Part shown: one piece after another, positions 23,250-35,268 of the stretch
Position numbering within the stretch: the stretch's first letter is position 1
How the letters are laid out: every line of letters begins with the position of its first letter
Source of the DNA: Orbilia blumenaviensis
Lineage: Eukaryota; Ascomycota; Orbiliomycetes; Orbiliales; Orbiliaceae
Reading direction: 5' to 3'
NCBI GenBank assembly: GCA_036872755.1
Contig: JAVHNS010000009.1
Location: forward strand, 806,001-870,000
DNA: 64,000 bases
Notes under the pieces: generated by a model
What the model was told of the DNA's origin: nothing
Database searches by the model: none
What the model saw: the letters and a program-made list of their open reading frames with translations, nothing else
Translations under genes and position numbers: made by a program

Positions 23250-26076
23250 TTTGGCGGTTATTTGTTGGATGTGGGGGGGTGTGAGTAGAAAGTGGGGTGG
23301 TCGGAGCGTGAGAAGTTGTGAGAGCGGGCTATCCAGATGCTATTCAGTCCACTCGGATTATAGATGGCTTCTGGATAAAGATCGGCTTCTAGTGAGAGTT
23401 ACTATGGGGAGGGCGAAGGAGGGAAGGCGGGCTGATGGCTCGGCGGTAGCGACTCTGGGAAGCTGCAGCTGTTTGTGACTAGAGTACGAGGTCGGGAATG
23501 AAGCTTTTTCTCAAGCAGAGGAGTAGTTATTAGAACGACAGTAGCTCGGAGTATCGGGGTAAGAGCTGTAGCAAGTAGTTGTGAAGATGGCGATGATGAA
23601 GCCGCTGATGGTGGATCTAATTGGTGGTGGTGATGTTGGAAGGAGAGAAGGAGGGAGGGTTTGGTTGAGAGCCCCGGAAGATAAGTTGGTTGGTCTCGAC
23701 TGCCCAAATCTGTCAAGCTCAAATGAATCACACACAAAAAGTCACCACACATAAAATACAACATCACGAAGCTGGCTTTCTACGTTTCATGGTATATACA
23801 ATCTATGAGGCATTTGGCCCTCAGCCCGGACCTTCTATTCCTTATCCATAAGCAAATATACACAGAGCAGTGAGAGAATGAGAAAGAAACTGTATATCCC
23901 GCGATCTTGGGCAGCAAATTGCAGCAATTCTAGTTAGGGTTCCCCAGGTCTGTTGTTACATGTGGGCATGTCGTGGTTGAGGCGCAGAATGACAAAATTT
24001 TCTTTCGCTTGTCGGCGCTTGTCCTCAACCGGCATCCCTGCAAAAAACTTATCCCACTTCTGCTTATCGATAAAAGCTCGGGCCTGCTGCACACTCAAGC
24101 TCAAGCTTAAGATGCTTGATATTTTCACGATCCCTCCCTCTCTTTTTTTTGGGTTTCAAGGCGCGAGGCGACCACGAACTTGCGGTCAGAACGAAAGGCC
24201 CACTGATGCGATGCGGGGTGACTTATTAATAGCCGATTGAAACCAGCGAATGGCTGTGGAAAAACCTTTCTTTTATTTGTTCCAACAATAGCACTAACGC
24301 CATGCGAATGATGAAGGACAAGCTTTCGAGCTCACAAAGTTAGCATGAGGGGTTTATTTTTGAGCGCGCACGTGCCTGTATGTTTTTTGGCCTAATGTTG
24401 CAATTCTAAATTAATTATATTGCTCAAAGGTTGAATACTTCCTTTCCTTCTTAACGTTGATATTACGTTCAAACGTTTTCGCTATCGCTTCGAGGCAGCC
24501 TCGCTTTGACAATTTATATAGTAAGCAATGTATGGACTTAACAAAGAAAGTACAAGATTCTAGATTTTTGCTCGGATGTAAATTTATGTACGCGAAGCTA
24601 CGCCTATAGACAATATTACAATCGCGGGCGAAAGACCAATATAAATCATGGTAAGATATATATTATATAAACCTAGTTGGTATCATGATCAATACGCTTC
24701 TTAGAACAGCGATCCTTGGATGGGTAATATCAGAGGATACCTCGATATTATACTATAATATGGAAGCAAGAGAATACATGTTAGGCGGGGTAGAGTGACT
24801 CTGGAATTCCAATATAATTAGCTGGTGTTAACGTTACACTCTGAAGTCAGAACTTTTACTTTTATAAACTATATGCAGTAACAGGGCAGTACCTATGGAG
24901 ATAGCTACAGCGGGGTATATGGGATATATCGAAACTATCTTATTTGACCCACCATACACATCAATTCTAGGTATACGATACCAGTTATATATACTAGTAT
25001 TCTGGTAGTATGATTATCCGGGATACGGTAACCAATATCCAACCACATCGGGTTTGTCCTGCGTGGTTAATGAATAATGGTTGATATAGTACTATAGTCT
25101 TCCTCAGAAAAGCTTAAAAGCAAACCGCTTAAATATAACTTGAACTTTTCGAGGCAGTCAAGCCCCTGCGTCATAAACTTAATATTGATAATATATCGGA
25201 GGTACTCGGGGTCAGACAACCAGTTCCAGAACTATCGCCTGCTTATTGGCATGACACCGCTTTCTTTACAAATCAATCAATTGAAGTTGAATACACAAGC
25301 TTAACTGTAAGTCCTGTGTTTTAGTTGTAGTATAAAATCGAATATTTTTCCTCGGTTCGTATCGGCCGGCATATATGGTACTACCCGTTATTCAACGGTT
25401 AGGCGCAATAGACATACATAAGCACAATAAATTGCAAATAGGGTATACTATGACATAGAATACGTATATACCCGGGCACAAGCATGTATACACCTATAGC
25501 TACCTAGGTACCTCAGTATCGAATTATCATATGACTCTGCGAGTGATTTTTGGCAAAAGTGCGACGACGTGGCCCAAGCCCTGCATTGCATGTCGGATAA
25601 ACAGCCACTTGAGTCTCAAGGTCTCCCTCGAAGTTCTCGCATACATACGAAGATACAGTATACCCACCATGTTGCATGTTGCAGCTGGGTACTTAACTGG
25701 GTAGCTGTGGAGCCAAACAGAGCTATCCCCCGGCCCGGGGCAGCACCATGCCAGCCTGAGCACCTGGGCAATGCCATTGGCTAGGAAGGAAGCTCTTGCT
25801 CGGCAATTCAACGGCGCATTTCCATTCCATTCGATCCCCTCCACACTTACACATCCATTGAGCCCTCCCAGCCTTTGGTCTCTGCTTTTAAACCTCATCC
25901 CACCACCACACCCCACTCCAAACACGCGAACCTCCAACCAAAACATCACAACCATTTACTTACCTACCCAAATCTCTACCTCTCTAACTTCTGTCCTCAA
26001 TCCTACCGTTTTAAAAAAAGAAAAAGAAAAGAAAAATCTCTAAAAAGGGAATCTAAGAATTCCAAATAAAAAAAAA
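23250..26076. other. Long spacer with AT-rich core
   Basis: Divergent promoter region between eIF2-alpha and ESS1. From about 24,240 to 25,560 the sequence is AT-rich with very frequent TA steps and no open frame of note, which could be a decayed (RIP-affected) repeat. A frame at 23934-24128 (-) contains a charged segment (DKQKWDKFFAGMPVEDKRR) but no ATG and no family match, so it is not called. The motif TACCTAGGTACCT lies at 25501-25513. Confidence 0.5.
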
Positions 26077-26787
26077 ATGTCGGAAAACGGCCTCCCCCCA
26101 AGCTGGGAAATCCGCGTCTCCAAATCCCGCGGCATCCCTTACTACTTCCACCCGGAAACCCAAGAGTCGCGTTGGGAACCCCCACCAAATACCGACACCG
26201 ATAAACTCAAAGCTTACATGGCCACCAAGTACTCTTCATCAAATACCGGTGCCGACACATCCTCCGGTAATAAGTCTCAGGGTGAGAAGATTAGAGCTGC
26301 TCATTTGCTTGTCAAGCATGAGGGCAGCAGGAGGCCGTCTAGTTGGAAAGAGGCGAACATTACCAGGTCGAAGGAGGAGGCGAGGGCTATTATTGAAAGA
26401 CATGAACAGAGCATTAGACAGGGTGTTGTGACGCTCGCCGAGCTGGCGAAGACAGAGAGCGATTGCTCCAGTGCTAGGAAGGGGGGTGATTTGTATGTTT
26501 CATTCTCATTCTCAACCTTCTTAGTACCACGGTGATTTTTATGGCAGGGGCATCAGTCACTAATACATTTGGTGCTTTTCAAATATAGAGGATTTTTTGG
26601 AAGAGGCGACATGCAGAAGGAGTTCGAAGATGCATCCTTTGGACTTGAACCCGGTCAAATGAGCGGGGTCGTTGAGACTGCTTCAGGTTTGCATTTGATT
26701 GAGCGGTATGTCTTTAACTCTCATATCCAACGCCATCGAAGTTACCCATAACTAATGGAATACCCGGCAACCCATAGAATCTCGTAA
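26077..26787 (+). CDS. ESS1: Pin1/Ess1-type WW + parvulin peptidyl-prolyl isomerase, 180 aa
   Basis: Exons 26077-26492, 26589-26705 and 26778-26787; introns 96 and 72 nt. The last exon is a 10-nt micro-exon adding Ile-Ser and the stop. The WW domain spans residues 6-35 (LPPSWEI...YYF...SRWEPP, Trp10 and Trp33). The parvulin domain follows, with [17 protein letters not shown], whose Arg pair binds the substrate phosphate. The catalytic Cys is in [13 protein letters not shown], then [17 protein letters not shown] and SGLHLIER. It isomerises phospho-Ser/Thr-Pro bonds, notably in the RNA polymerase II C-terminal domain, and is nuclear. The start follows an A-rich leader ending in a run of A, a favourable context. 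Confidence 0.95.
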
Positions 26788-27297
26788 ACCAAATACCTAA
26801 GAAACAAGAAAATACTTCCAGCGACGCGTGTATATTCATCCGAAAGACCGGTCGGGTTATCACGGAGAATGAGCAGGAAAGTAAAAGTTGCCATTGGCGA
26901 GGCTGCTGAATCTTGATAGCTCCAGCTAGATACCTAGGTACTTCGGTACTGGTATCTGAAAGTATATATTTTTATTGTAAAAAAAAAAAAATACATTGAG
27001 CAGCCTTCCGCCTTGAACCGGGACACAGTCCCGGACAAGCTATTCTACGCCGAATAGTCCATATTCAATCCCAGCAATGTATTGATATGCAATCCCGACT
27101 GGATCCCGACCAGCTTTTTAGATTTTCAGCAATGACCCACGAACCTGCCTCAGTTATAGTACTTTTTATCCACCCATCCAAAAAAAAAAAAAATAACAAA
27201 AAAAAAACATCCAAACCTAGTTTATAATGGCTTCAGTGAAGTATGTCTATAGCAATGTTAGGGAATTATAGTATGTCGTGGGATATCAAGGGATTAC
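26788..27297. other. 3' flanks of convergent ESS1 and Yip1-family genes
   Basis: 510 nt with A-rich tracts near 26980-26992 and 27180-27208. It carries TACCTAGGTACTT at 26931-26943. No gene. Confidence 0.55.
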
Positions 27298-28581
27298 CTA
27301 CGCAAAGAAGAGTACTTTAATCGCTAAGGCAAACCCGCCGTGCAAAACCAACATAACAATGAGCACGATCTTCGATGTCTGTGCATCGATTCCACTGATT
27401 ACGGGGTACCTAAAACCATCCCTCGTTAGCCTTCGCGTTCCCTTTATACAGTAGTAGACTGGTCAGAGGACTTACAAATTCCTAAATAAGAAGGTCGCCG
27501 AAATCCCAAGCCCAACCGCGCAGAAGACCCAGTTCAGAACTGAGCACATCCAGCTATCATCAGCTTCTCTTCCAATTAAACATATACACCTCCTCCCTTC
27601 CTCCATCCAATTGAAATTAAGAAACAGAAGCAGATAGGGGGTAGAATGACATACTCTGGATCGGACTGACACTTGCAATGCTCACCGGCACCCAAATCAC
27701 ATTCGCATACCCATAAAGACTCAGGCACTCCAACAAATTCGCCGAATCACTACCATACCACTTCAAAACCCCCCACAAAGCCACCGGCACCAAAGCCGTA
27801 TATCCGTAAACCAGCCCAGCCGCGCCCGTCAAACTCGTAAAATTATAGTTAAACCCATCGCTTCCCTTCACCTTTGCAAAGTAACTTGCAAGCGTAGAAG
27901 TGAGGAATAACATCAAAACTACAGTGGAAGCGATCCATACTGGTCCGTAGAGGTCTGGATTGCCTTCTAGGACGTCTAAGAAGTTGGATTTTGGGAATAA
28001 AGCGGCAAAACAGCGGCGGAGGACTTCAGAGGTATCGACATTGAAGAATTGGGAGTAGAAAGAGAGGCTCCAGAGGAAGCGTTTGCCTCCGGTGGGGTTG
28101 GTGGTGTTGTCGCCTGCTGCGCGGGAGGAAGAGGATGCGCCGCCGGTGGAGAAGAAACCAGCGCCTGTTTGTGTAGAAGTATTGAGGATTGGTTAGTAAG
28201 GCATGATATTGGCTGGTAGTTATATCAGAGGTGTAGTTTGGTCGGAGGGGTCTAAGTACGTGATTGATCTGATGGGATCTTTCCGGTGGGTGGGTCATTA
28301 TGGCCGAAGTCTGTCGCGAGATATAATAATTAGCATATCTACACAAGAATGATATAAGAGGTAGTTGAATAAAATACCCTGGAAGTCGAGACCAGTCTCG
28401 AGATCAGTATGACCTAAGTCGCCCTATTCCCATTCATTTGCAATCTTAGCAACCCAATCCCTCAATGATATATAACACCCAGCTCTACGCCGGGAGCAAG
28501 GAGGGAGCTGGAGTAAAATGGCCCAACCTCATCGTCCACCTCGACAACTACATCATAACCAGCTCCGGACGGCCTGGACAT
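27298..28581 (-). CDS. Yip1-family Golgi/endosomal membrane protein (YIPF1/2 type), 286 aa
   Basis: Six exons: 28528-28581, 28378-28423, 28260-28310, 27655-28164, 27476-27563 and 27298-27409; they sum to exactly 287 codons. The N-terminus MSRPSGAGYDVVVEVDDE joins GDLGHTDLETGLDFQ and DFGHNDPPTGK, a hydrophilic cytosolic part. From about residue 105 the Yip1 domain has FNVDTSEVLRRC and about five hydrophobic segments (STVVLMLFLTSTLASYF, LVYGYTALVPVALWGVL, SLYGYANVIWVPVSIA, LNWVFCAVGLGISATFLF, IVLIVMLVLHGGFALAI). Yip1 proteins bind Rab GTPases and act in ER-Golgi-endosome traffic. Resemblance is closest to YIPF1/YIPF2 (yeast Yip5), by recall. The first donor, GTTGGG, is the weakest site. Confidence 0.85.
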
Positions 28582-28995
28582 GCTGGGCGATCGGGTATTT
28601 GGTATCGTTCAATCGTTTCGCGGGGAGGCGGGGGTGATCTAAGCTGAGGAAGTCTCGAGGTGTTTGAAGGCTGGTGGGAAGGGACAGGTTGCGCTTATAA
28701 TTAAGCGGGTGGAAGTACGAGCCAAGACATATCAACCTGGGGCGTCGTCATGCAACGCGAAGCTCTTCTGGCTAAACTGGATGCATTGGCTTGGGTCTAC
28801 CACATATATGCGCCTCTACTTTGAAGTTGGCTGTAATTAAAGATGGTATTAACTTGAATGAATGAAATTTGGATTGGACGGAATAGTCTGCTTTTATTAT
28901 GCCTCTTTAGAATGCGATAAGATGGATGTATATACATGTCCATGCAGATTAACGTAGATGGCTGCCATGATATCATGACTGCTCTGGTCCCATGA
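28582..28995. other. Short spacer between SRP68 3' end and Yip1-family 5' end
   Basis: 414 nt between two minus-strand genes, holding the SRP68 3' UTR and the Yip1-family promoter. Nothing else is seen. Confidence 0.55.
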
Positions 28996-30982
28996 TTACC
29001 TCCCCCATCGAAACCATCCGCGACCCTGCTGAGCCGGTTCCGTTTTCGCATCATTATCAACTTCCATCGGAGTGGTAGCTGACGGTTCATTCACAACCGT
29101 AGCAGCTTCCTTCTCTGTGCCAGGGTACTCAATGTAATTCCACGCAATATCAAAGAAAATAGGCTTAACGGGCACCGGCTCAACTGCTAGCGGGAGGCGA
29201 ACCAAGTTTAGTTCGTCGATGCGGGTGTGCGGGTATACATCTAGCGCAACAATAAGTGGCCTTTTCGTGATTTGTTTTTGGGCTGGGCTAGTGGATTGCT
29301 GGGTTTGGCGGTCCATTTCTGCTAGGGCGTGGTAGCGTTGGACATTGGATTTTAGTTCCGTCGCAAGTATCGTGAACTTTTCAAATGGGATGGCAAAAGA
29401 GTCGTTGGAGGCAGATTTGGTTTGCGAAGACAGTGAGATTGCAGCCACGATGCTCTCAAACGCACGGTTGTAGAGGGCTAGAGCATTTAGTCGGTTGCCG
29501 ATGTTGGCGTGGGAGGCAGCGATTGCTGAGCATCTGTCTAATGTGTTAGCTATTGTTGCTATGAGTACACAAGCTTGGGAGCATACTTCAGAGCAAGGTA
29601 GTAGTAGCGTTTCATATCGAGTTCATTGCCGAATTCCTCGTCGGCTGCGACACCGGGGAGCTCTGTAGCTTGTTCCAAGTCCTTTAAGAACCCCGTTCGT
29701 TAATTTAGAACCCAGTCCGTTGCGGGAACTGCTAGAACGTACCTGTAGTATAGCATCCCAGAGAGCAACCTCCTCTTTAAATCCGGCGACAGCACCAGCA
29801 CCGTCCTTCTCCTTCTTGTCATCCCAAACACCAGTAGCCATGACGCTGTTTCTCCGAATTCTCCACGAAATCAGGTTGTAGTTTACGTAAGTATATATGA
29901 TCTGCAGAGCCTGGATTCTCTCGTCGCCAGCGCTGGCACCGTCATTTAGGGCATCATCAATTGTTTTCTTGATGACATCCGTGGATTCTTGCCATGCAGC
30001 CAAGATCTCGTCGAATTGGTCTGCTCTAGACTTCCCTGAGTCCGCTTTATGCTCATCGAGATACGATTCAAGATTCTTCTCAGCTGCAGCTACATTTCCT
30101 AGCGCAATTGAGACATCAGCGTCCTCGACAGCAGCAGTACGGGTTCGCCATGTTATCGATCTGACCGCCGTAGGTTTTGCGGAAGAGCCGGCGGCAACCT
30201 GTTCCTCCTCCTCGGGCTGTTTTAAAATATCAGCATCGAGGGAAGTAACAGCGGCAAGGAGCTTCTCATCGTCCTTGGGGAAATGCTGACGGCTGGTCGT
30301 ATCGATATCCTGGTTCCTCGGCAGGCGTAATTGATACGAGCTATATCGAACACCGGCATCGATATTGCTGCTCACAATATCCTTAAATGTATCTCCTCGA
30401 ATAGCGGTAGAGAGGGCAAGGTATATTATCCTTGCCGTCGATAGATATGTAAGAGCCTTTTCCCACTGCTTTTTCTCAAAGGCGATTGCGCCAGCAATCG
30501 AGTCTGCGTAAGCTCGAGCTTCAAGAATATCATTTTGGCTAGCATTGCTCTCTGGATCTTGGAGTAGCACAAGAAGCTGGGACGCATATCTATGCGCCTT
30601 GTTGAAACGAGTAATAATATGGCTGCGTGTCGGACCTGTGAGAGCCGAAGCTCCGGAATCGGATTTCATGTACATCGCAAACGCCCATGCTCTTTCGGTG
30701 GAGTATACGAGGAGTTGCACGTATCTATTGTCGTAGTATTAGCTACCTGATAGCTTACAAAATGCGATCTAGGGAGCCTACTACATACTTGACATTTTCG
30801 GCAATGTTCTGAGGCGTGACAGCAGCTTTCGCAACATATTTCCGAGACCGGCTAGCTGATTTTCCATAGATGTTCCGCCTGAGTTTCGATATCCGTCGAG
30901 AGCAGAATGCTCGGTAGGCATTGTAGTCGCCGAGGAGGAGGGGATCAGAACGGAGCTTGAGGACTGTGGAGGTAATATCCAT
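28996..30982 (-). CDS. SRP68: Signal recognition particle subunit SRP68, 602 aa
   Basis: Exons 30789-30982, 29743-30724, 29587-29681 and 28996-29533 (introns 64, 61 and 53 nt). SRP68 binds SRP RNA together with SRP72 and helps target ribosomes to the ER. The N-terminal RNA-binding region reads DYNAYRAFCSRRISKLRRNIY, typical of the family. Helical TPR-like content follows, with LLVYSTERAWAFAMYMK, YASQLLVLLQDPESN and EARAYADSIAGAIAFEKKQWEKAL. The C-terminus carries AADEEFGNELDMKRYYYLALK-CSAIAASHANIGN, restored across two junctions. It ends in an Arg/Gly-rich RGWFRWGR. The gene is divergent from CYA5 with about 770 nt between starts. Confidence 0.93.
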
Positions 30983-31755
30983 TTTGACGACCGTACTCGT
31001 AGAGACCTAAATCCAATTGTCGTATCGATAGTTTCGCTCCCGGTGTTGAACTACCCTAACGAGGCTTCGACAGGGTCGCGTGCGATCGAAAGTGGGATGT
31101 TGCAAGTGTGGCCGAAGCTTGGTGTTCCTGGTATGTGGGTTATGATGTCGTGGGGTGTACTGTGGCGGGGTGTTTGTGTGTGTGGCTGCGGCAAAATCTC
31201 AAAAAGTGGCGTGTTCAACGTCCAAAATTTATAATATGTACGGTCTAGACTTGCAACTTTGCATACTGGAGCCCACCCGTTCGCTTTTTCAACGTCAGTT
31301 TGCACGAAAACAACCACCAATAATACCTCTTACGATAATTGATTACAGCCCGTGGGGCAGAGAGGTGGAGTCGACGGCCGGTGGAATATAAAAGGACCAC
31401 TATTACCCAGTTTATCATTGTTGGGCAATTGGCAACCTACGACAGTTAAGCTTCTCTGGGGAAAAAAGTTCGCATTGGCATGTGGATTGGCGGACTGTGA
31501 ATGTCAATGCCGACACCGTGGGCATCATTGCTTCTCCATCATTGACCGCCGTCGCCAAGATAGGGATATGTTTTCTGGTGCGTACGGATTTTTCAAGTTT
31601 CACCAATGGCTGAAGATGTTTCTTCAATTCTCTTTGAAATATTGGGGTATGAATGCTAATTACATTGTTGCTTAAGCTTCTACGATCCCAATTACACTCA
31701 TAGAAGAGGTTCCTCGAGAATACGACGGCAGGAAGCAGGGCCGCTGAGACGGGGC
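30983..31755. other. Divergent promoter, SRP68 and CYA5
   Basis: About 770 nt shared by two divergent genes. A 107-codon frame at 31352-31675 (+) has no domain. No other signal is seen. Confidence 0.6.
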
Positions 31756-34700
31756 ATGCTCGAACGGGTAGCTGCTCGCCTAAACCGTCGAGGCTGTACT
31801 CTCTCCAATGTTAGAACAGCGAGCCTGTCATCCAATCGGATGCTTCATTCCGCTTTTTGGGTCCATGGAGGAGAATATTTGCTCTTGGGACGTCCTACCG
31901 ACAATTGCGACGGGCCTGAGGGCTTCCACGACATCTTGTTCGGAAAAATCAGGTCGATATCATTGGCGTTGTCGAGACATGTCGACCGACTCTCAACATT
32001 GGCCTCGCTCCTACCGGCGCCTCCCCCTCCTCCCCCGGCGGACCAGCTCACCATATCCGCTTTCGGTCTCGATTTTCTATACCCACCACAGGCTATAGCG
32101 CTTCTCCAGCGGCTCTCGGTTAAGAGGAGTTTGAGAGCCTCTAGTGGAAGAAATGCCTACTTTCCCCGGTCTTATAGTTCCTTCGTTGGAGACTCCTCTA
32201 AGGCGAAACGTGAGGCTAAAGCTAGGGCCGAACTGGCAGCAAGACAGGATGATGAATGGGAATACGGTCCGTCGGGTATGGCAGAAGGGTTTCTGGATAG
32301 ACGGAAAAAGAGTACAAGAGACAAGTTTGTGCCTTCTGAGAAAAGGTTCAGGTCACTCCAGTCTCTCAATCCTGGGGCTTTCGATCTGTCAGAAGCGTCG
32401 TTCGATCGTGCGTGGGCGTGGTATTCAAGACAAGAAGATGCACCAGTAGAACCGGCGCTTTTGCTAGAACCAAATTCGGCGAGACGACGGCTGCTACTCG
32501 GATATCTTATGCATAGCAAAAGAAGACTCGATTACGAAAGATTGGTCGTTTTTATCGAAGATGTGCCTCCTAACCGACGCTACAATATAGATTGGAAGGC
32601 TCTTATAAACGCCCACCTTTTTCTAGACCAGGTCGACCTCGCTTACGCTGCGCTTCCTTCCCTAGTCGAACAAAGTATTGAGAGCGCTCAGGTTGGGTTT
32701 GAGGAATTCATATCTTATTGTATCAAGCATAATACATGGGATCGAGCGATTCGCTGTTGGCAACTCCTGCAAAAAGAACAGCCTGAATCAAAGAAGAAGG
32801 ACAGATCAGCAACTGAACTCGAGCTTCGAGCTGTTCCACGTTTCGAAAAAGTTCAACCACATCTTATTGTCGCGGCAATTCCCGATTTCATAGAAAAATA
32901 TATCCCCTGGGTCAAAAACTTGCTCGACAACGATATTCTGAACCGTGATTTCGCAACTTGGCTATTCCTTGGAGTGAAAAAGAATTTTGCACAAAAAGAT
33001 GGAGTAAAATTCACGAAGGTGGATGTGGAGCAGATCAACAAGCTGCTGGTGTCAAAGTCATGGTACTCACCGGACGAGAGGGACTTAGAATATAGCATTC
33101 TCGGTACACCATATGCGGAGAATCACGAGGACGTGATCAAACAATATTTCGAATACCGGCGCTCTCCCAATGCTCGACCGCCCAATATCTTACTTTATCG
33201 CGTCCTGCTAGCATCGATATCAGGGGGCGACTTTAAGGCGATGCAAATGGTGTTTGACGATTGGTTTAAATACCACAAGCACCCAACTATTGGGGCCTAC
33301 AGGCAAATGATGGATGTCTTCGCAAAGCGTGGAGAAGCGAATATCGTCGAAGAGCTATATAAGCAGTACTCTACCCGATTCCAACCTACTGCAGATGACT
33401 ACGGTCATATCCTTAGAGGGTATGTGGAACGAGGTGAGGTTGCTACTGCAGTTGAAAAACTCGAAGCTATGCCTCTACTCAAGCTTAAGCCTAACCTCGA
33501 GTGCTATAATACTCTGCTAAGAGGATTCTCTCAAGCGGAAGATATGGAAAGTGCTATGGATTACCTCAACGTGATTCTAGAGCTCGGACTTGAGCCGAAC
33601 TCAGGCACATACGGCTCGATGATGTATGTTTGTGCAGCCCGAGGCGACTTCGAAAACGTCGATCTTCTGTTCAGAGCGGCTTGCAAGAAACTGACACCGA
33701 CTGTCACTATGTGGAATATGGTAGTCTGGTCGCACGTAAATGGTGGAGCTCGTTCTTTAGCTTGGAAGCTCATCAATTACATTTACAGACAGGAAATGGG
33801 GATTCCTATGACCCATATGTACAACATGCTGATGAGTGCTCATGCCAACAAGAAGGAACTTCGCAATGTGAACCGGATATTTAGGGAGATGCAGGAAAGA
33901 AAGGTTCCGTTCAATTTTTATAGCTACGCTATCATGATGCGTGCTCTTAGCCAAACACAGCATAGAGAGAACCTCCAAAAGGCCAGGCAGATGTTAGATC
34001 TTTTGCAAACACAGAACATCCAAACTGGACCAGTTCCGTATTCGACACTGATGCAGGGCTACCTACGCCGACGGAAATATTCAGAAGTTTTCGCGCTTTA
34101 CAAAACAATGATGGAGAACGGAATTGAGCCGGATTTTACAGCACAGTCCATGCTTCTCCTCGCCTCTATCTTTGAAGCACAAGAACTAGCCAAGTTCACG
34201 GGAAAAGTCGACCTCAGTTCCGCAGAGGAAATCTCCCGCCTTGCCATTGAAAAATTCTCCGGTTTCGACCCAATAAGTTTCAGCTCAGTCAAGAGTGCCG
34301 TTCCGTCTTATATATTCACCCCGCTCATCTCAGCTTACATCTACAAAGAAGACTACGAATCAGTCCGCAAGACATACCAACACTTCCTCGAGCTTTCCTC
34401 TCTCAAGGGTGGCAACAGCATTAAGCCCAGCATGAACATGTATCTCAAACTACTGCATGCATCTCAACGAGAACGGAACTGGACAGGTCTCCGTGAGATT
34501 TGGCGACTGATGTATAGACAAGCACAGCGGCGCGGACGACCCTTGACCCAGATCAGCACCGGATCCAACGTTGTAACCGTCAAAAAGAGGGAAATGTGTC
34601 CTGCATTCGATATCATGCTCAAAGCAGCCATTGATTCAATAGAAATACTCGATGCAGATCCCAATGCTATAACAATCGAAGAAATCGGGAAAATGATGCA

Positions 34701-35268
34701 AGAGATTATTTCGTGGGGATTCGAACTTGATGGCGGTAATTGGAACTCTTTGATCGTTCTGGCCTCGATGTCTGGAGATCTCGAGCAGGCGTTTAAACTC
34801 GCTGAAAGCCGACTGGTCAAGGACTCGAGTTTTCGCTACAGAATCAGGTTCCAGAGACGGTTCGGATTTGTCGGTTGGGCAAAACATGCACTGCATCCAC
34901 ATATTCACACGACTGATATCCTGGCTGGTCAGGTTGGCAAGCTATTCGAGTTGACTAGAGGAGGTACCGAGGAAGCAGAAAAGGCAAGAACCATGGCTAA
35001 GAGAATTGCAAATACCTGCCCGGTTATGTGGAAGATTTGCAGCTCAAAGGTTAAGGGCAACTTGAAGGCACAAACCGATGAGATTCATAACAAAGTCTTG
35101 GACTTTTCGGAGATTTCTGAACGGCCGAAGGTTGATAAACTCAAGATTTCATACGATTATGCTTTATCATCTTATAATGTACAGAAGGCGCGGCACCTCG
35201 AGGATTCAGTAGAAAGGGGGGATGAGTCGCCCTTTGAAGATATTGAATGGGATTTGGATGATAATTAA
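31756..35268 (+). CDS. CYA5: Mitochondrial PPR translation factor, Cya5/Pet309 type, 1,170 aa
   Basis: Single exon. The start MLERVAARLNRRGC... followed by SNRMLHSAFWVHG matches the opening I recall for fungal 'translation regulator Cya5' proteins. The basic, Ser-rich N-terminus fits mitochondrial import. A Pro run (about 93-98) precedes a long helical protein. Degenerate PPR repeats are visible from about residue 475 to 810, for example YNTLLRGFSQAEDMESAMDYL, YGSMMYVCAARGDFENV and YSTLMQGYLRRRKYSEVF, with more at 860-1050. Pet309/Cya5 binds COX1 mRNA and activates its translation; applying that role here is inference from family. The C-terminus is acidic. Its length matches the family. Confidence 0.82.
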   Translation: MLERVAARLNRRGCTLSNVRTASLSSNRMLHSAFWVHGGEYLLLGRPTDNCDGPEGFHDILFGKIRSISLALSRHVDRLSTLASLLPAPPPPPPADQLTISAFGLDFLYPPQAIALLQRLSVKRSLRASSGRNAYFPRSYSSFVGDSSKAKREAKARAELAARQDDEWEYGPSGMAEGFLDRRKKSTRDKFVPSEKRFRSLQSLNPGAFDLSEASFDRAWAWYSRQEDAPVEPALLLEPNSARRRLLLGYLMHSKRRLDYERLVVFIEDVPPNRRYNIDWKALINAHLFLDQVDLAYAALPSLVEQSIESAQVGFEEFISYCIKHNTWDRAIRCWQLLQKEQPESKKKDRSATELELRAVPRFEKVQPHLIVAAIPDFIEKYIPWVKNLLDNDILNRDFATWLFLGVKKNFAQKDGVKFTKVDVEQINKLLVSKSWYSPDERDLEYSILGTPYAENHEDVIKQYFEYRRSPNARPPNILLYRVLLASISGGDFKAMQMVFDDWFKYHKHPTIGAYRQMMDVFAKRGEANIVEELYKQYSTRFQPTADDYGHILRGYVERGEVATAVEKLEAMPLLKLKPNLECYNTLLRGFSQAEDMESAMDYLNVILELGLEPNSGTYGSMMYVCAARGDFENVDLLFRAACKKLTPTVTMWNMVVWSHVNGGARSLAWKLINYIYRQEMGIPMTHMYNMLMSAHANKKELRNVNRIFREMQERKVPFNFYSYAIMMRALSQTQHRENLQKARQMLDLLQTQNIQTGPVPYSTLMQGYLRRRKYSEVFALYKTMMENGIEPDFTAQSMLLLASIFEAQELAKFTGKVDLSSAEEISRLAIEKFSGFDPISFSSVKSAVPSYIFTPLISAYIYKEDYESVRKTYQHFLELSSLKGGNSIKPSMNMYLKLLHASQRERNWTGLREIWRLMYRQAQRRGRPLTQISTGSNVVTVKKREMCPAFDIMLKAAIDSIEILDADPNAITIEEIGKMMQEIISWGFELDGGNWNSLIVLASMSGDLEQAFKLAESRLVKDSSFRYRIRFQRRFGFVGWAKHALHPHIHTTDILAGQVGKLFELTRGGTEEAEKARTMAKRIANTCPVMWKICSSKVKGNLKAQTDEIHNKVLDFSEISERPKVDKLKISYDYALSSYNVQKARHLEDSVERGDESPFEDIEWDLDDN

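Noticed and set aside
23934..24240. Overlapping frames on both strands near 24 kb, one with a charged helical segment
   Set aside because: The minus-strand frame has no ATG and no family match, and neither frame has a supported splice partner.
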